7,551 nt of DNA from Bacteroidales bacterium (GTDB lineage: Bacteria > Bacteroidota > Bacteroidia > Bacteroidales > UBA7960). The notes under the pieces are model-generated. The model did not search any database. It was not told the DNA's origin and saw only the letters and a program-made list of their open reading frames with translations. Where the stretch lies: assembly GCA_003554665.1 (NCBI GenBank), contig PWGY01000217.1, positions 1 through 7,551 on the forward strand, in the 5' to 3' direction. Shown in pieces: positions 6,779 to 7,551 of the stretch; the stretch's first letter is position 1; the number at the start of each line of letters is the position of its first letter. Both the position numbers and the translations under genes were made by a program.

Positions 6779-7551
6779 TCAGAAGGGGAAGTCATCCGCA
6801 TCGTCTTCCCGGGGCCCTTCGGTATCATCTATGACCTGGGCGGTTTCATGTTTGGATACCCCTGATACATAGATTGCTTTATAAGGGGTGGTAGGGCAGG
6901 CATATTCACAGGCGCCGCAGCCCACGCAATAATGCGGGGTGACCTGTGGAATGAACAAGCCGTCTCTGTACGGTACCATTTGAACGGCTTTGGTGGGGCA
7001 ATGCTCAGAGCAGGCCCCGCAGTCCGTCCTGTCAACGGTCACAATACAGCTTTCACTGAGAAACCTCGCCACTCCGATCCGGATCTGTTGTTTTTCCTTG
7101 ATGGTTTGTTTCCGGATGGCCCCGGTGGGGCAAACTTTGGTACATTCCACGCAGTCGAAGTTGCAGAAGCTTTTTTCAAAATCCAGCTTTGGCTGCATGA
7201 AACCCTCCAGACCAAAATCAAAAAAGGCCGGAACGATCACTTTTGTGGGGCATGCACCCACGCAGCGGTAACATGCGATGCACTGGTTGTTGAAGTTTTC
7301 ATGACTGAGTGAGCCGGGAGGGGTCACAGGCCTGCGGTCGCCATGGGGAACCATGCCCGGACGCTGTTCATCTGCATACTGGGGGAAAGCTTTTCTTTTT
7401 AGCAGCGGGATGCTCAGCAGGCCTGCTGTTAGGGTCAGCAGGAAGTTTCTTTTTTCGGTATTATGCGGATTTGCAGCACTTTTATGTGGATTTGCGGCAC
7501 TTTGAGGACTTTTTTGCGCTTTGGCCGTCAGGGGGATATGGGTGTAGTACA
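6779..7551 (-). CDS. Membrane-linked polyferredoxin, four [4Fe-4S] clusters (C-terminal part, 5' end outside the window)
   Basis: The frame stays open to the window edge, so the ATG at 7354 is internal and 256 residues are visible. Numbering from the edge, a Ser/Ala/Asn-rich linker (about 9-31) leads to KRNF and a hydrophobic stretch (35-50), then RRPVTPPGSLSHENF. Four cysteine groups follow: C90/93/96/100, C129/133/136/140, C168/177/180/184 and C208/211/214/218, each ending in CP and each fit for one [4Fe-4S] cluster. The C-terminus is acidic (DDADDFPF). The protein should carry electrons. From memory, Bacteroidales have longer proteins in which a NapH-like membrane domain with its own Fe-S motifs precedes a NapG-like domain like this one; I expect that membrane domain beyond 7551. 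Its redox partner is unknown. A terminator separates it from the efflux operon. Confidence 0.85.
   Translation of the reverse strand, partial: YYTHIPLTAKAQKSPQSAANPHKSAANPHNTEKRNFLLTLTAGLLSIPLLKRKAFPQYADEQRPGMVPHGDRRPVTPPGSLSHENFNNQCIACYRCVGACPTKVIVPAFFDFGLEGFMQPKLDFEKSFCNFDCVECTKVCPTGAIRKQTIKEKQQIRIGVARFLSESCIVTVDRTDCGACSEHCPTKAVQMVPYRDGLFIPQVTPHYCVGCGACEYACPTTPYKAIYVSGVSKHETAQVIDDTEGPREDDADDFPF
7460..7501 (-). repeat. Two tandem 21-bp copies coding for a repeated SAANPHK/N linker
   Basis: Positions 7501-7481 and 7480-7460, read on the minus strand, are two adjacent 21-bp units that match at 18 of 21 bases. They encode SAANPHK and SAANPHN in the linker just before the hydrophobic segment of the polyferredoxin. 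Two of the three differences are at third codon positions and silent, and the third changes Lys to Asn. This looks like an in-frame duplication that has since diverged, and it probably only lengthens a flexible linker. Confidence 0.7.

Noticed and set aside
6932..7312. A plus-strand open frame opposite the polyferredoxin
   Set aside because: The opposite strand carries sixteen precisely spaced ferredoxin cysteines, so the plus-strand frame is a shadow.
6779..7354. Stand-alone 191-residue ferredoxin starting at the ATG at 7354
   Set aside because: The same frame continues without a stop to the window edge and includes a linker and a hydrophobic segment expected in this protein type, so the gene is longer and cut by the window.

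Overview
The window looks like part of a chromosome from a Bacteroidota bacterium, most likely in or near the order Bacteroidales. This rests on coding regions of moderate GC separated by AT-rich gaps, on promoter-like sequences of the Bacteroides type (TTTG, 19 nt, TAnnTTTG), on the near absence of Shine-Dalgarno motifs, and on the gene content: a four-cluster polyferredoxin of a type I associate with Bacteroidales and a possible V-type ATPase subunit. Every gene seen is read from the minus strand, so the biological order runs from high to low coordinates.

At the right edge (6779-7551) is the C-terminal part of a membrane-linked polyferredoxin carrying four [4Fe-4S] motifs, with its 5' end outside the window. 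A strong hairpin with a T tract (6691-6738) follows it. The same bases contain a possible promoter -7 element and form a palindrome in front of the next gene, a TetR-family regulator (6087-6674).

The regulator leads a compact, complete tripartite efflux operon: a TolC-type outer-membrane channel (4555-6078), a lipoprotein periplasmic adaptor (3461-4540), and an RND inner-membrane permease of 1031 residues (366-3461). Gaps are about 8 and 14 nt, and the adaptor and permease overlap by one base (TAATG). Together they would carry substrates from the inner membrane or periplasm out of the cell, with the TetR protein as the probable local, ligand-responsive repressor. The substrate cannot be read from sequence. 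In the permease the AcrB-type proton-relay triad Asp-Asp-Lys reads Asp-Asn-Asn.

The last 330 bases hold the end of the operon, with a long bulged hairpin and a smaller one. A good Bacteroidota-type promoter and a leader of about 100 nt then precede the first 12 codons of another minus-strand gene, whose N-terminus resembles V-type ATPase subunit E.

I found no RNA gene, CRISPR array, insertion sequence or attachment site. The region is mostly ordinary. The points worth a second look are the multi-role palindrome before tetR, the altered relay residues, the long loop in the channel protein, and the mid-protein twin-basic segment of the polyferredoxin. I saw no clear sign of an undescribed system.
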